Assembly: GCA_022839995.1 (NCBI GenBank) | Contig: JALHIN010000013.1 | Span: 1-64,000 of the forward strand | DNA from: 79-D21 sp022839995 | Lineage (GTDB): Bacteria; Synergistota; Synergistia; Synergistales; 79-D21 | Length of the DNA: 64,000 nucleotides | Direction of reading: 5' to 3' | In this document: piece by piece, positions 42,155 through 51,047 of the stretch | How the letters are laid out: every line of letters begins with the position of its first letter | Numbering within the stretch: the first letter of the stretch is position 1 | Notes under the pieces: generated by a model | What the model was told of the DNA's origin: nothing | The model's database searches: none | The model's input: only the letters and a program-made list of their open reading frames with translations | Translations under genes and position numbers: made by a program

Positions 42155-43416
42155 GCTCGGCCGAACGCCGGGAAGGCATCGGGGCGGCCGTCGACATCGG
42201 CAGCACGAACCTCTCCGCCCGCCTGGCGGACCTCTCTTCCGGGGAGATCCTGGCGGAAAGGGTCGCCCCGAACCCCACGAGACGGTGGGGCATGGACGTG
42301 GTGAGAAGGCTGGCGGAAGCGGCCCGGCCGGGGAAAGCGGCGGAGATCGCGCAAGCCCTCCGGGGAAGGGTCCAGCTGTTGCTCTGCGAGATGGCCGAAT
42401 CGGCGGGGTGCTCTCCCCGGGAGATCACCGAAATCGTCGCCGTGGGCAACCCCGCCATGCATGCCTTGTTCTGGGGACTTCCGACCGAAGGCCTGGCCCG
42501 GGCGCCGTTCGAACCTTCGAGCACCGCCCCGCGGGAAGCGCCCTGCGCCGAGCTCGGGATGCCGGTCCTCGGGAAGGCCAGGTGCACCTGGCCCGCCCTG
42601 ATCGGGGGCTACGTCGGCTCGGACGCCCTCTGCGCCCTGGATGCGGCGCTGGAAGGAAGGAAAACCCGCCTCCCGTTCCTCCTGGTGGACACCGGGACCA
42701 ACAGCGAAGTCCTACTTGCGACTCAAGGGCGGGTCCTCTGCGCCTCCGCCGCCGCCGGCCCTGCCCTGGAAGGCGGGAACCTATCCTGCGGAATGCCGGC
42801 GGAAAAGGGAGCCATCCACTCGTTCCGCCTGGAAAACGGGCGTCTCGTCCCCTCCGTGATCGGGGGGGCTCCGCCGAAGGGGATCTGCGGGAGCGGGCTT
42901 GTCGATCTCGTCGCCCTGCTGCTGGAAACGGGCGGCATCGACGCCGCAGGGACCCTTTGCCCCGAAAGCGCCCCCGCAGGCATCCGCCAGCGTTGCGAAA
43001 GGCAGGGAAAGACGAAGGTTTTTGCCCTGCTGCCTGGCTTTTTCCCCCTGTCCCAGGCCGACATCCGGGCCCTGCAGCTGGCCAAGGGGGCGATTGCCGC
43101 GGCCGAATCGATCCTCCTTGCCGAAGCGGGCATCAAGGCCTCGGACCTCCAGGATGTGCTCCTGGCGGGCGCCTTCGGAAACGCCTTGGACCCCGTCCGC
43201 GCCGAACGCCTCGGGCTGGTCCCGAGGACCGGCAGGCCTGCCCGGGGCATCGGAAACGCCGCCCTGGACGGGGCCGTTCTCGCTCTTTCCGCTCCCCGCC
43301 AGGCACAAGAAAGGCACGGGAAAATCCTCAAGCGGGTCACCCACCTGCCCCTCCACGCGGATCCCCGTTTCCAGGAAACCTTTCTGTCCCGGCTTGCCCT
43401 CGAGCCGTGGAGCTGA
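42151..43416 (+). CDS. ASKHA-domain protein related to corrinoid reductive activators (RACo/RamA, DUF4445)
   Basis: A 421-residue ATPase of the ASKHA fold: IGAAVDIGSTNLSARLADL (phosphate 1), VAVGNPAMHALFWGL, PFLLVDTGTNSEVLL (phosphate 2), CASAAAGPALEGGNLSCGM, KGICGSGLVDLVALLLETGG and VLLAGAFGNALDPVRAERLG. These are the motifs of the DUF4445/RACo family, which uses ATP to drive reduction of cob(II)alamin in corrinoid proteins. Typical members have an N-terminal 2Fe-2S domain and are 500-650 residues; this one begins directly with the ASKHA part and has no ferredoxin motif. No corrinoid methyltransferase gene is in the window. Confidence 0.78.
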   Translation: MSSAERREGIGAAVDIGSTNLSARLADLSSGEILAERVAPNPTRRWGMDVVRRLAEAARPGKAAEIAQALRGRVQLLLCEMAESAGCSPREITEIVAVGNPAMHALFWGLPTEGLARAPFEPSSTAPREAPCAELGMPVLGKARCTWPALIGGYVGSDALCALDAALEGRKTRLPFLLVDTGTNSEVLLATQGRVLCASAAAGPALEGGNLSCGMPAEKGAIHSFRLENGRLVPSVIGGAPPKGICGSGLVDLVALLLETGGIDAAGTLCPESAPAGIRQRCERQGKTKVFALLPGFFPLSQADIRALQLAKGAIAAAESILLAEAGIKASDLQDVLLAGAFGNALDPVRAERLGLVPRTGRPARGIGNAALDGAVLALSAPRQAQERHGKILKRVTHLPLHADPRFQETFLSRLALEPWS

Positions 43417-43463
43417 AGGACGGACCTGAAGTCCCTCGTTCGTGCTGACAGCTGCGACACCCG

Positions 43464-43504
43464 CAAAAAAACCGGGGATCCCCGCGGGGATCCCCGGTTA
43501 TTTT
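43464..43504. terminator. Bidirectional terminator between the ASKHA gene and the TRAP operon
   Basis: A perfect 13-bp palindromic stem (43471-43483 with 43486-43498) contains GGATCC. Seven to eight T follow on the minus strand (A run 43464-43471) and TTATTTT on the plus strand. Confidence 0.9.
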
Positions 43505-43524
43505 GCGGGCGCTGGAAGACGATC

Positions 43525-44856
43525 CTACCAGGGACCCACGACCTGGGCTCCCAGGGCGAGGGTCGGCAGCCAGCAGGAAAGGAAGGGAAGGTACGTCGTC
43601 AGCAGCAGGACGGGGATCCCCACGCAGAAAAGGTAGAGCATCATGGGGGGAATCAGTTCCCCGGCCGGGACCCCGGAAAGCCGCGAACCCACGAAGATCG
43701 ACATGGCAAACGGCGGGGTCATGACCCCCAGCCCGATGTTGACGATGATCATGGATCCGAGGTGCACCAGGTTGATCCCCAGCTCGTTCGCCAGGGGCAG
43801 GATGAGGGGCACCGCCAGGATGAGGATGGGGATCCCGTCGAGGAACATCCCCAAAAGCAATAAAAACAGGTTGATCGATATCAGGATCAAAAACTTGCTG
43901 TGGAAAAGCCCCAGCATGGTCTCCGCCAGGGCCTGGGCGACTCCTTCGCGGGTCATGAACCGGGTTAGGACTGTCCCGCCGCCGAGGAGCAGGGCGATCA
44001 TGCCCAGGGTCACGCAGGTGTTGACTATGGCCTTCGAGAAGTTGCCCAGCTTCAGGTCCCGGTAGACGAAGAAACCCACGATCATGCAGTAGATTACGGC
44101 AATAGCCCCTGCCTCGTTGGGCGTGCAGATGCCTCCGTAGATCCCCACGAGGATGATGAGGGGGCACCCGAGGGCTGGCAGGGCCGACCAGGTCGCAGCC
44201 CCCAGTTCCTTCATCGAATCCCTGAAGTTGTCCGGGAGAACCGGCTTCTCGGCGCTCGGAAAGGTGTACCGGTCGACGATGAAATAGTTCAGGATGCAGT
44301 ACCCCAAGGCCAGGAGGAGGCCCGGAATGACGGTCGCCAAAAACAGAGCCGCGACGGACTGCTGGGCGACCAGGCAGTAGATCAGGGCAGGGACGCTCGG
44401 CGGGATGAGATAGCCCATGAAACTGGAGGAACAGAGCACCGCCGTGGTATAGCGCTTCTGGTAGCCGAATTTCTCCAGGCGGGGAACCAGGAGGGGGATC
44501 AGCGCCGAGATGCAGGGGACCGAGGACCCCGTGAGAGCGCTCATGAAAAGGGTGGCCACGATGCCCACCACGATGAGGCCTCCCTTGGCCTTCCCCACAA
44601 GCGCGTAGGAAAACCGGACGATCCGGTCCGCCAGCCCCGCCTCCGAAATGAGCCCTCCTGCGAAGACGAAGAACCCGATGGCCATGACCACGGGCGTGTT
44701 GAGCGAGTGGAAGAACGTCCCGGCCATGAACGAAAGGGGCGTTTCGATCAGGAAAAGCCCGACCGCGGTGCTGGCAATAAAAACCCAACCCAGGGGCATC
44801 CCGATGACGATGAGCCCGAGGAACAGGACGAGGGAAACCAGGACTCCCGTTTCCAT
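43525..44856 (-). CDS. dctM: TRAP transporter large permease, DctM
   Basis: The 12-span large membrane subunit of a tripartite ATP-independent periplasmic transporter, 443 residues. Family motifs are VGIVATLFMSALTGSSVPCI, GYLIPPSVPALIYCLVAQQS, GIYGGICTPNEAGAIAVIYC and VNIGLGVMTPPFAMSIFVGS. It couples solute import to the sodium gradient. It is the last gene of the nine-gene operon from 54929, one base from dctQ, with the terminator behind it. Confidence 0.9.
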   Translation of the reverse strand: METGVLVSLVLFLGLIVIGMPLGWVFIASTAVGLFLIETPLSFMAGTFFHSLNTPVVMAIGFFVFAGGLISEAGLADRIVRFSYALVGKAKGGLIVVGIVATLFMSALTGSSVPCISALIPLLVPRLEKFGYQKRYTTAVLCSSSFMGYLIPPSVPALIYCLVAQQSVAALFLATVIPGLLLALGYCILNYFIVDRYTFPSAEKPVLPDNFRDSMKELGAATWSALPALGCPLIILVGIYGGICTPNEAGAIAVIYCMIVGFFVYRDLKLGNFSKAIVNTCVTLGMIALLLGGGTVLTRFMTREGVAQALAETMLGLFHSKFLILISINLFLLLLGMFLDGIPILILAVPLILPLANELGINLVHLGSMIIVNIGLGVMTPPFAMSIFVGSRLSGVPAGELIPPMMLYLFCVGIPVLLLTTYLPFLSCWLPTLALGAQVVGPW

Positions 44857-44857
44857 G

Positions 44858-45385
44858 TTACTGGTTCCCCCCTTCCTGAGACTTGAGCCAGAGCTGTTTC
44901 CTGAGCTCGAAGACGTCCCTGCCGATGTGGTAGGCCACGTGCAGGGCCGAGAGCACGACCGTGGCGAACATGACCTGGACCAGCCAGCCCGTGTTGAACC
45001 AGCGGATCAGGGTCCCGTACTCGGGATAGCGGAGCGACTGCCGGAAAAAGCCGTAGGCCGGGTGGAGAAAGACCAGGATGGCCGCCAGGGTCAGCACGTC
45101 CATCGCCAGCGAGTAGGATCGCTTCCCGTGCGGGTTGTCTCGGAAAAGCCGGTCCGGAAGCATCTCCACGGCGATGTGCCCCTTCTGGGAAGCAGCCAGG
45201 GCGATCGCCAGGATATAGGTGATGACAAAGACGTACAGGGCCATGTCGCCGATCCACATGATTTCGAAATGGAGCCAGTAACGGTTGATGACCTGCGCAA
45301 ACGTCAGGAGGGTCGAGATGAGGAGCCCCGCCGCACAGATCCATTTTTCGACCGCGGTGATCCCCTGCTGCAGAAAATTGAACAC
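44858..45385 (-). CDS. dctQ: TRAP transporter small permease, DctQ
   Basis: The four-span small permease. I choose GTG 45385 because AAGGAG lies ten bases upstream; starts further up would be too close to or before the site. Segments WICAAGLLISTLLTFAQVIN, MALYVFVITYILAIALAASQ and KGHIAVEMLPDRL match the DctQ fold. About 175 residues. It partners DctM in the membrane. The 93 bases between it and dctP form a normal spacer where a hairpin often sits in TRAP operons. Confidence 0.85.
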   Translation of the reverse strand: MFNFLQQGITAVEKWICAAGLLISTLLTFAQVINRYWLHFEIMWIGDMALYVFVITYILAIALAASQKGHIAVEMLPDRLFRDNPHGKRSYSLAMDVLTLAAILVFLHPAYGFFRQSLRYPEYGTLIRWFNTGWLVQVMFATVVLSALHVAYHIGRDVFELRKQLWLKSQEGGNQ

Positions 45386-45478
45386 AAACCTCACGCTCCT
45401 TAAGGGCCTTCGCAAGGTGGGGGACGTCGGCCCCCCGCCCTGGATCTACCTGGGCCTCGCCGGGAACGATCCCGGCAG

Positions 45479-46561
45479 CTAGTTCTTGTGCACCTGCTTG
45501 CGGATCGCTTCGAGCTCCTTCAGGATCTTCTGGGTCATGTTCTGGCCGGGGTAAGCCTTGTCGAGCCAGGGCTTGCACAGCTCCTCCCAGATGGAGAGAG
45601 GCTGGGCCTTCTGACGGAACATTTCCCGCTCCTTCTCGGTCGGATAGTAGATCTTGAAGTTGGGCATCTTCTTCAGCCGGGCCTCCATGTCCTTCACCGC
45701 GGCCTTCGCCAGCTTGTACTGGTGACTTTCGGCTTCCCTGGCCGCGCGGGAGATGGCGTCCTTGATGTCCTTCGGCAGGGCGTCCCACTTCGCCTTGTTG
45801 ACCGCGATTTGGTTACCGTCCCACATCCAGTCGAGGGCGGTGTAGTATTTCAGGACCTCGGCGTGCCTTTCCTCGATCAGGGAGGGCCACATGTCCCAGC
45901 AGCCGTCCACGACGCCGCGGCTTAAGGCGTTGTACAGCTCACCCCAGGCGATCGTCTCGACCGTCATGCCGGTCCCCTTGCCCATGTTCATCAGCCCCTT
46001 TGCGCTGCCCAGGGAGGAGGAAACACGGAACTTCAGGTTCTTGAGGTCGGCCGGGGTGCGGATTTCGCGCACGTTGTTCCCCAGGCCGTAGGGGCCCTGG
46101 CTGTTCGTGTAGAGGATGTGCATTCCGATTTCGTTGTAGGCCTTCTCCAGGACCTTGTAGAGGATGCCGTTGGGCTGGCCGAAAGCGATCTCGGCCTCTT
46201 CCCAGGAGGAAATGGTCCAGGGCATCCAGTTGAACATGCCGCCGGGAACGAGGTTCACGTACGGGGCGAAGTTCCCGATCTCGATGCTGCCGTCCTGGAC
46301 GGCATGGAAGATTTCGTCGTGGCTACCCATGAGGCCGTCGGGGTAGAACTTGATCTCCATGCGTCCGTTCGTGTACTTCTTGACGAGGTCGCAGAAGAGG
46401 CGCATGGACATGGCCTGGGTCGGCCGTACCGTGGTCTGGGCGAACTTCCACTTGTACTCGGGCGCGGCCGCTGCCGGGGAAGCGGAAAACGCCATCGCGA
46501 TTCCCGCCACCAGGACCAGGCAGGCGGCGACCTTGAACAGACTACCGAATCTCTTCTTCAT
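45479..46561 (-). CDS. dctP: TRAP transporter solute-binding protein, DctP
   Basis: Periplasmic binding protein, 360 residues from ATG 46561 (GGGAGG eight bases upstream). Signal peptide VAACLVLVAGIAMAFSASPA leads into EYKWKFAQTTVRPTQAMSMR. DctP-family features include GRMEIKFYPDGLMGSHDEIF, the Arg-containing LKNLKFRVSSSL ligand segment and YNALSRGVVDGCWDMWPSLI. The ligand is probably an organic or amino acid carboxylate, as the conserved Arg suggests. It follows the D-aminoacylase gene, so it may bring in the acyl-amino acids or their products. Confidence 0.9.
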   Translation of the reverse strand: MKKRFGSLFKVAACLVLVAGIAMAFSASPAAAAPEYKWKFAQTTVRPTQAMSMRLFCDLVKKYTNGRMEIKFYPDGLMGSHDEIFHAVQDGSIEIGNFAPYVNLVPGGMFNWMPWTISSWEEAEIAFGQPNGILYKVLEKAYNEIGMHILYTNSQGPYGLGNNVREIRTPADLKNLKFRVSSSLGSAKGLMNMGKGTGMTVETIAWGELYNALSRGVVDGCWDMWPSLIEERHAEVLKYYTALDWMWDGNQIAVNKAKWDALPKDIKDAISRAAREAESHQYKLAKAAVKDMEARLKKMPNFKIYYPTEKEREMFRQKAQPLSIWEELCKPWLDKAYPGQNMTQKILKELEAIRKQVHKN

Positions 46562-46673
46562 CGAGCAATCCTCCCTTTCGCTGTGAGTGGAACGTCGGAT
46601 TCCCTTGCTGCGCAGGCTGCAGAAGAAAGCCAGGAAAAACGGCGGCACCCCCCTTCTTCCGGGTTTTCGTTCC

Positions 46674-48269
46674 CTACTTGCGCCCCGAGTACCGGATGAC
46701 CTTCCCGGCCTTGGCGGGGCAATGCTTCCCTTCCTTCACCAGGGCTTTCCCGTTGACGAAAACGTGTTCGATACCTTCCGGGAACCGGATCGGGTCCGCA
46801 TAGTCGGCCGTATCCCGCACCGTTTCCGGGTCGAAAACGACGACGTCCGCGGCGAGACCTTCCTTCAACAGGCCCCGGTCCAGGATCCCCAGCACTTCGG
46901 CAGGCTTTCCCGTCATCTTTCGGACGGCCGTCGGCATGTCGAGGACGCCCTCCCGGACGTATTTCCCGAGCACCCTCGGGAAGCTCCCGTAGAGCCGCGG
47001 ATGGGGCTTCCCCCCGATAATGCCGTCGGTGCAGACGTTCTGCTCGGGCCTCAGGAGGATGCGGGCCACGTGCTCCTCCAGGCCGTAGAAATCGACCAGA
47101 CCGGCGGTCCCTTCCTCTTCCAGCAGCAGGTCGTAGGTCGCCTCGAGGGGATCCTTCCCCATCCTCTTTCCGATTTCCGCGAGGCTCTTCCCCACCGCCC
47201 ACTGGTTCTTCTCCGTTTTCACGAAAGTGACGAAAATTCCCTCGACGCCCGCAAAATCGACGAAATTATCCCAGCCCGGGATGCCATTTTCAATATCCGC
47301 TGTCATGCGCTTTCGGGCCTCTGGATCCGCCAGGCGCTCCAGCATCCTGTCCGTCCCTCCGTCGTGGGCCCACGGGGGAAGGATGACGCTCAGCGTGGTG
47401 CTCCCGGCCACGTACGGGTACTGGTCCACGGAAACCCGGATCCCCTGCCGGGAGCACTCGTCCAGTTTTCCGAGGACGTCGTCGAACAGCCCCCAGTTCT
47501 TTTTTCCAGCGACCTTGAAGTGCGAAAAATGGATCCGGCAGCCGCTTCGTTTCCCGATCTCGATGATCTCGTCCATGGAAGAGAGGATGGCATCGGCCTC
47601 GCTCCGCTGGTGGGTCACGAAAACCGCGTCGTTTTTTTCCAGGACCCTGGCCAGTTCGATGAATTCCTGCGTGTCCGCGAAACTGCAGGGAGGATAGATC
47701 ATCCCGGTGGACATCCCGAAGGCTCCCTGGGCGAGGCATTCCTCAAGCAGGGCCTTCATCCTTTCGAGTTCGTCGGCCGTGGGCCTGCGGTTGTCCAGCC
47801 CCATGACGCTCAGCCGGATGTTCCCGTGGGGGGCGAGGTAGGCAAAATTCGGCCCCAGCTCCATGGCATCCAGGCGGTCGAGGTAATCGGCCACGGACCG
47901 CCAGCTCCAGTCCAGGTCGTAGCTTCCCTCGAGACCCGCCATCGCCTTCTTCCAGGGTCCGACGAAGGCGTCCACCATGGGGGCGGCCCCCATGGCGTCC
48001 TGCCCGACGACACAGGTGGTGATCCCCTGCATGACGTTGAATGGCGTGTCGGGCCTGCACAGGGCAAGGATGCCCGAGTGGCTGTGCGTGTCGATGAAAC
48101 CCGGGCAGACGACCTTCCCCCCCGCGTCGATCACGGTCCCTCCCGCCGAGGCGGACAGCTCGCCGATGGCGGCGATCCGGTCCCCCCGGATCCCCAGGTC
48201 GGCCCTGTACCCCTTCGAGCCCGTCCCGTCGACGATCAGGCCGTTTCGAATCAGCACGTCGAAGTCCAT
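46674..48269 (-). CDS. N-acyl-D-amino-acid deacylase (D-aminoacylase)
   Basis: A 531-residue amidohydrolase. DVLIRNGLIVDGTGSKGY begins the small beta domain. CPGFIDTHSHSGI has the first two metal His, GMSTGMIYPPCSFADTQEF is typical of D-aminoacylases, VFVTHQRSEADAIL and IHFSHFKVAG carry the other His, and VCTDGIIGGKPHPRLYGSFP the metal Asp. It frees D-amino acids from N-acyl forms, a natural feed for the PLP enzymes and hydrolases of this operon. It sits 25 bases after the 489-residue PLP-enzyme gene. Confidence 0.9.
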   Translation of the reverse strand: MDFDVLIRNGLIVDGTGSKGYRADLGIRGDRIAAIGELSASAGGTVIDAGGKVVCPGFIDTHSHSGILALCRPDTPFNVMQGITTCVVGQDAMGAAPMVDAFVGPWKKAMAGLEGSYDLDWSWRSVADYLDRLDAMELGPNFAYLAPHGNIRLSVMGLDNRRPTADELERMKALLEECLAQGAFGMSTGMIYPPCSFADTQEFIELARVLEKNDAVFVTHQRSEADAILSSMDEIIEIGKRSGCRIHFSHFKVAGKKNWGLFDDVLGKLDECSRQGIRVSVDQYPYVAGSTTLSVILPPWAHDGGTDRMLERLADPEARKRMTADIENGIPGWDNFVDFAGVEGIFVTFVKTEKNQWAVGKSLAEIGKRMGKDPLEATYDLLLEEEGTAGLVDFYGLEEHVARILLRPEQNVCTDGIIGGKPHPRLYGSFPRVLGKYVREGVLDMPTAVRKMTGKPAEVLGILDRGLLKEGLAADVVVFDPETVRDTADYADPIRFPEGIEHVFVNGKALVKEGKHCPAKAGKVIRYSGRK

Positions 48270-48294
48270 GGTCTCTCCCTTCCGGCCGGTCGGC

Positions 48295-49764
48295 CTAGAG
48301 CAGCCCCACCCTGGCGTTGAACTCCTCGATCCGTTCGTCGATGGCGTCCGCCATGGAGCGGATGGAGCCCCAGTACTCCTCGTAGTCGTACCACTGGGCG
48401 TTCAGTTCCTCCGAGGTCTTGCCCTGCTGCTCGACCCAGGTGTAATACTTCAGGTTGTGGACCCGGAGCTTGTCGTAGTAGCTCATCTCGAGCATCGCTT
48501 CCCGGTTGATCCCCAGCACGTGCCGGCCGTGGTCGACCAACGCGTCGGAAACCGTGTAGGGGCGTCCCAGCTCCTGCCGCATCTCTTCCAGCCTGGAACC
48601 GTACAGCTCCATGGAATCCGTGAAGACGGTGAGGATGATGTCCCTGGAAGTGAGCTCGTAGTACTTGGCCATCTTGATCGCCATGACGACGTTCGCGGCG
48701 CCGGAGATCCCCATGAGGGGCAGGCTTTCCGCCATGGAGGACGGCAACCCCTGGCTGACAAGGTATTCGCGGCCCGCCGGCTCGTTGAACAGGCGGACCA
48801 TCGCCATGCAGTCCTCGTCGTCGACGGCCATCACCATGTCGGTGCCCTTCACGTCGTGGATCCAGGGCACGTGCTTGTCCCCGATCCCCTCGATCCGGTG
48901 GGCGCCGAACCCGTTCCAGATGAGGGTCGGGCACTGCAGCGCCTCGCCGACGGCCAGCTTCGCGTTGGGAAAGACGGTCTTCAGGTAGTTGCCGCAGCCG
49001 GTCGTCCCGGCCGACCCCGACGTGACGGTGACGCCCGCGAAACGGTCCTTCGGGCCCATGATTTCCTTCAGGACCTCTTCCATCGCGTGCCCCGTAACCT
49101 CGTAATGCCACAGGTGGTTGCCAAACTCGTCGAACTGGTTGAAGACGACGATGTTATCGCGGGTCCTGCGGAGTTCCCAGACCTTGTCGTAAATCTCCTT
49201 GACGTTGCTTTCCGTCCCGGGAGTCCCGATGACCTCTCCGGCCACGGTCTTGAGCCAATCGAACCGCTCCTTGCTCATCCCCTCCGGGAGGATGGCGATG
49301 GACTCGCACCCCAATAGCTGCGCGTTGTAGGCGCCGCCCCGGCAGTAGTTGCCGGTGGAGGGCCAGACGGCCTTCTGGGTGGTGGGATCGAACTGGCCGG
49401 TCACAAGCCGCGGGACCAGGCAGCCGAAGCTCGCCCCGACCTTGTGGGCCCCGGTCGGGAACCACTTGCCCACCAGGGCCACGATCCGCGCGTCGACCCC
49501 CGTGATCGCCTTCGGGAGCTCCAGGTAGTTCACGCCGCCGTAAAGCCCGCCCTTCTTCACAGGCTCGTTCTTCCAGGTGATGCGGAAGAGGTTCGCGGAA
49601 TCCACGTCCCACAGTCCCACGTTCTTCAGGCGTTCCTTCATCTTCTGCGGGGTGTGCTTCTCCGGGTCCTTCATCTGCTTGAACGTAGGGATCACGATGT
49701 TCCGCTCGCGGGCTCTCTTGACCGCCCTTTCCAGTTTTGCCTCGTCCACCGTCAAATCGATCAT
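48295..49764 (-). CDS. Fold-type-II PLP-dependent enzyme of unclear reaction
   Basis: A 489-residue protein from ATG 49764 (AGGAGG six bases upstream). It belongs to the tryptophan-synthase-beta/cysteine-synthase fold: the PLP Lys in KWFPTGAHKVGASFGCLVPR, STGNYCRGGAYNAQLL as the substrate loop, and VTVTSGSAGTTGCGNYLKTV as the phosphate-binding Gly loop. The HNH-like GAHK motif recalls TrpB, but there is no TrpA contact region, and the N-terminal 60 residues and C-terminal tail differ. It resembles ammonia-lyase or thiolase-type PLP enzymes of amino-acid degraders. The exact reaction cannot be named. Confidence 0.72.
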   Translation of the reverse strand: MIDLTVDEAKLERAVKRARERNIVIPTFKQMKDPEKHTPQKMKERLKNVGLWDVDSANLFRITWKNEPVKKGGLYGGVNYLELPKAITGVDARIVALVGKWFPTGAHKVGASFGCLVPRLVTGQFDPTTQKAVWPSTGNYCRGGAYNAQLLGCESIAILPEGMSKERFDWLKTVAGEVIGTPGTESNVKEIYDKVWELRRTRDNIVVFNQFDEFGNHLWHYEVTGHAMEEVLKEIMGPKDRFAGVTVTSGSAGTTGCGNYLKTVFPNAKLAVGEALQCPTLIWNGFGAHRIEGIGDKHVPWIHDVKGTDMVMAVDDEDCMAMVRLFNEPAGREYLVSQGLPSSMAESLPLMGISGAANVVMAIKMAKYYELTSRDIILTVFTDSMELYGSRLEEMRQELGRPYTVSDALVDHGRHVLGINREAMLEMSYYDKLRVHNLKYYTWVEQQGKTSEELNAQWYDYEEYWGSIRSMADAIDERIEEFNARVGLL

Positions 49765-49802
49765 TCTCTTCTCCTCCTGTCGTGCGTCCGCTTCCGGCCC
49801 GT

Positions 49803-51047
49803 TCAATTGAACCGGGACAAAAGCGGGACCAGTTCGTTGATGTCCGGGGCCACCGAAAGCGGTACCCCGACGGCCTTTCGGGCGCTCTTCGCGTCCTTCA
49901 GGCCGTTTCCGGTCACCACGAAGGCGACCCGTTCATCCGGCGAAAGAGCACCCGCTTCGGCCATTTTCCTGAAACCCGCGAAGCCGGCGACACCGGCAGG
50001 CTCCCCGAAGACGCCGGTCGTCCGGGCCAATTCCCGGATGGCTCCCAGGATCTCCTCGTCCGTCACAGTCACCATCGTCCCGCCGGTCTTGCGGACCGCC
50101 CGAAGGGCCTTTGCCCAGTTGCGGGGAGCCCCGACGGCAATGCTGTCCGCCAGGGTATCTTCATGCCCGGGCGTGATCCTGGCCGCACCCGCCGCAAAGG
50201 CATCGGCGATGGGACGGCTTCCCTCGGCCTGGACTCCCACCAGCTTCGGCATCCTCTCGATGAATCCCAGCTCCAGCAGGTCGGCGAAGCCCTTGTAAAG
50301 GCCGCCGATGCAGCAGCCGTCGCCAACCGCGATGAAAACCCGGTCGGGGACCTCCCAGCCCAGCTGTTCGGCGATCTCCAGGGCGCAGGTCTTCTTCCCC
50401 TCCACCAGGTAGGGGTTGATGGCACAGTTGCGGTTGTACCAGCCGAAACGATCGATGGCCTCGGTGGCGAGGCTGAAGGCGTCGGCGTAGTCCCCCTTCA
50501 CGAGGAGCACCCGTGCGCCGTACACCAAAAGCTGCGTCACCTTCGCCTCTGGAGCCCGCTCGGGGACAAAAATGTAGCAGGGCAGGCCAGCCACGGCCGA
50601 AAAACCGGAAAGGGAACTGGCAGCGTTGCCGGTGGACGCGCAGGCGATCGCGGACTGCCCGGCATCCAGGGCCTTGGCCACTCCCACGGCGCTGGCCCGG
50701 TCCTTCAGGGAAGCGGTGGGATTGCGGCCATCGTCCTTGACGTACACGGCCTTGACCCCGTACCGGGAAGCCAGGGCCTTGCTTTCGTAAAGCGGGGTCC
50801 ATCCCACGCGCAGGGAAGGGATGTTTTCTTCCTTCTCGACCGGGAGGATGGCCCGGTAGCGCCAGAGGCTCTCGTCCCGGCAGGCGGCCAGGGATTCCCG
50901 GCTGAACCCGGCCTTCACTGCGGCCTCCAGGTCTACGTTCACATCCAGTGTCCCGTCCAGGCCGCAATCCGGGCAGGTGTAAGGAGCGGTCTCCGGATCG
51001 AAGACCCGCCCGCAGAGCACGCAGACCAGGGACGTCGGCCTAGGCAC
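49803..51047 (-). CDS. thrC: Threonine synthase-like PLP enzyme
   Basis: A 414-residue fold-type-II enzyme. The N-terminus has a zinc-ribbon-like pair, CVLCGR and CPDCGLDG. VYVKDDGRNPTASLKDRASA holds the PLP Lys, IACASTGNAASSLSGFSAVA the Asn-containing substrate loop and VFIAVGDGCCIGGLYKGFAD the phosphate loop. This is the threonine-synthase layout. No homoserine kinase or dehydrogenase is near. In a catabolic operon it may instead run elimination on phosphorylated or hydroxy amino acids, as an inference. It overlaps the upstream hydrolase stop by eight bases. Confidence 0.78.
   Translation of the reverse strand: MPRPTSLVCVLCGRVFDPETAPYTCPDCGLDGTLDVNVDLEAAVKAGFSRESLAACRDESLWRYRAILPVEKEENIPSLRVGWTPLYESKALASRYGVKAVYVKDDGRNPTASLKDRASAVGVAKALDAGQSAIACASTGNAASSLSGFSAVAGLPCYIFVPERAPEAKVTQLLVYGARVLLVKGDYADAFSLATEAIDRFGWYNRNCAINPYLVEGKKTCALEIAEQLGWEVPDRVFIAVGDGCCIGGLYKGFADLLELGFIERMPKLVGVQAEGSRPIADAFAAGAARITPGHEDTLADSIAVGAPRNWAKALRAVRKTGGTMVTVTDEEILGAIRELARTTGVFGEPAGVAGFAGFRKMAEAGALSPDERVAFVVTGNGLKDAKSARKAVGVPLSVAPDINELVPLLSRFN

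Noticed and set aside
49803..51047. Threonine synthase as part of a threonine biosynthesis operon
   Set aside because: No homoserine genes are present; all neighbours are uptake and degradation genes, so only the fold is assigned with confidence.
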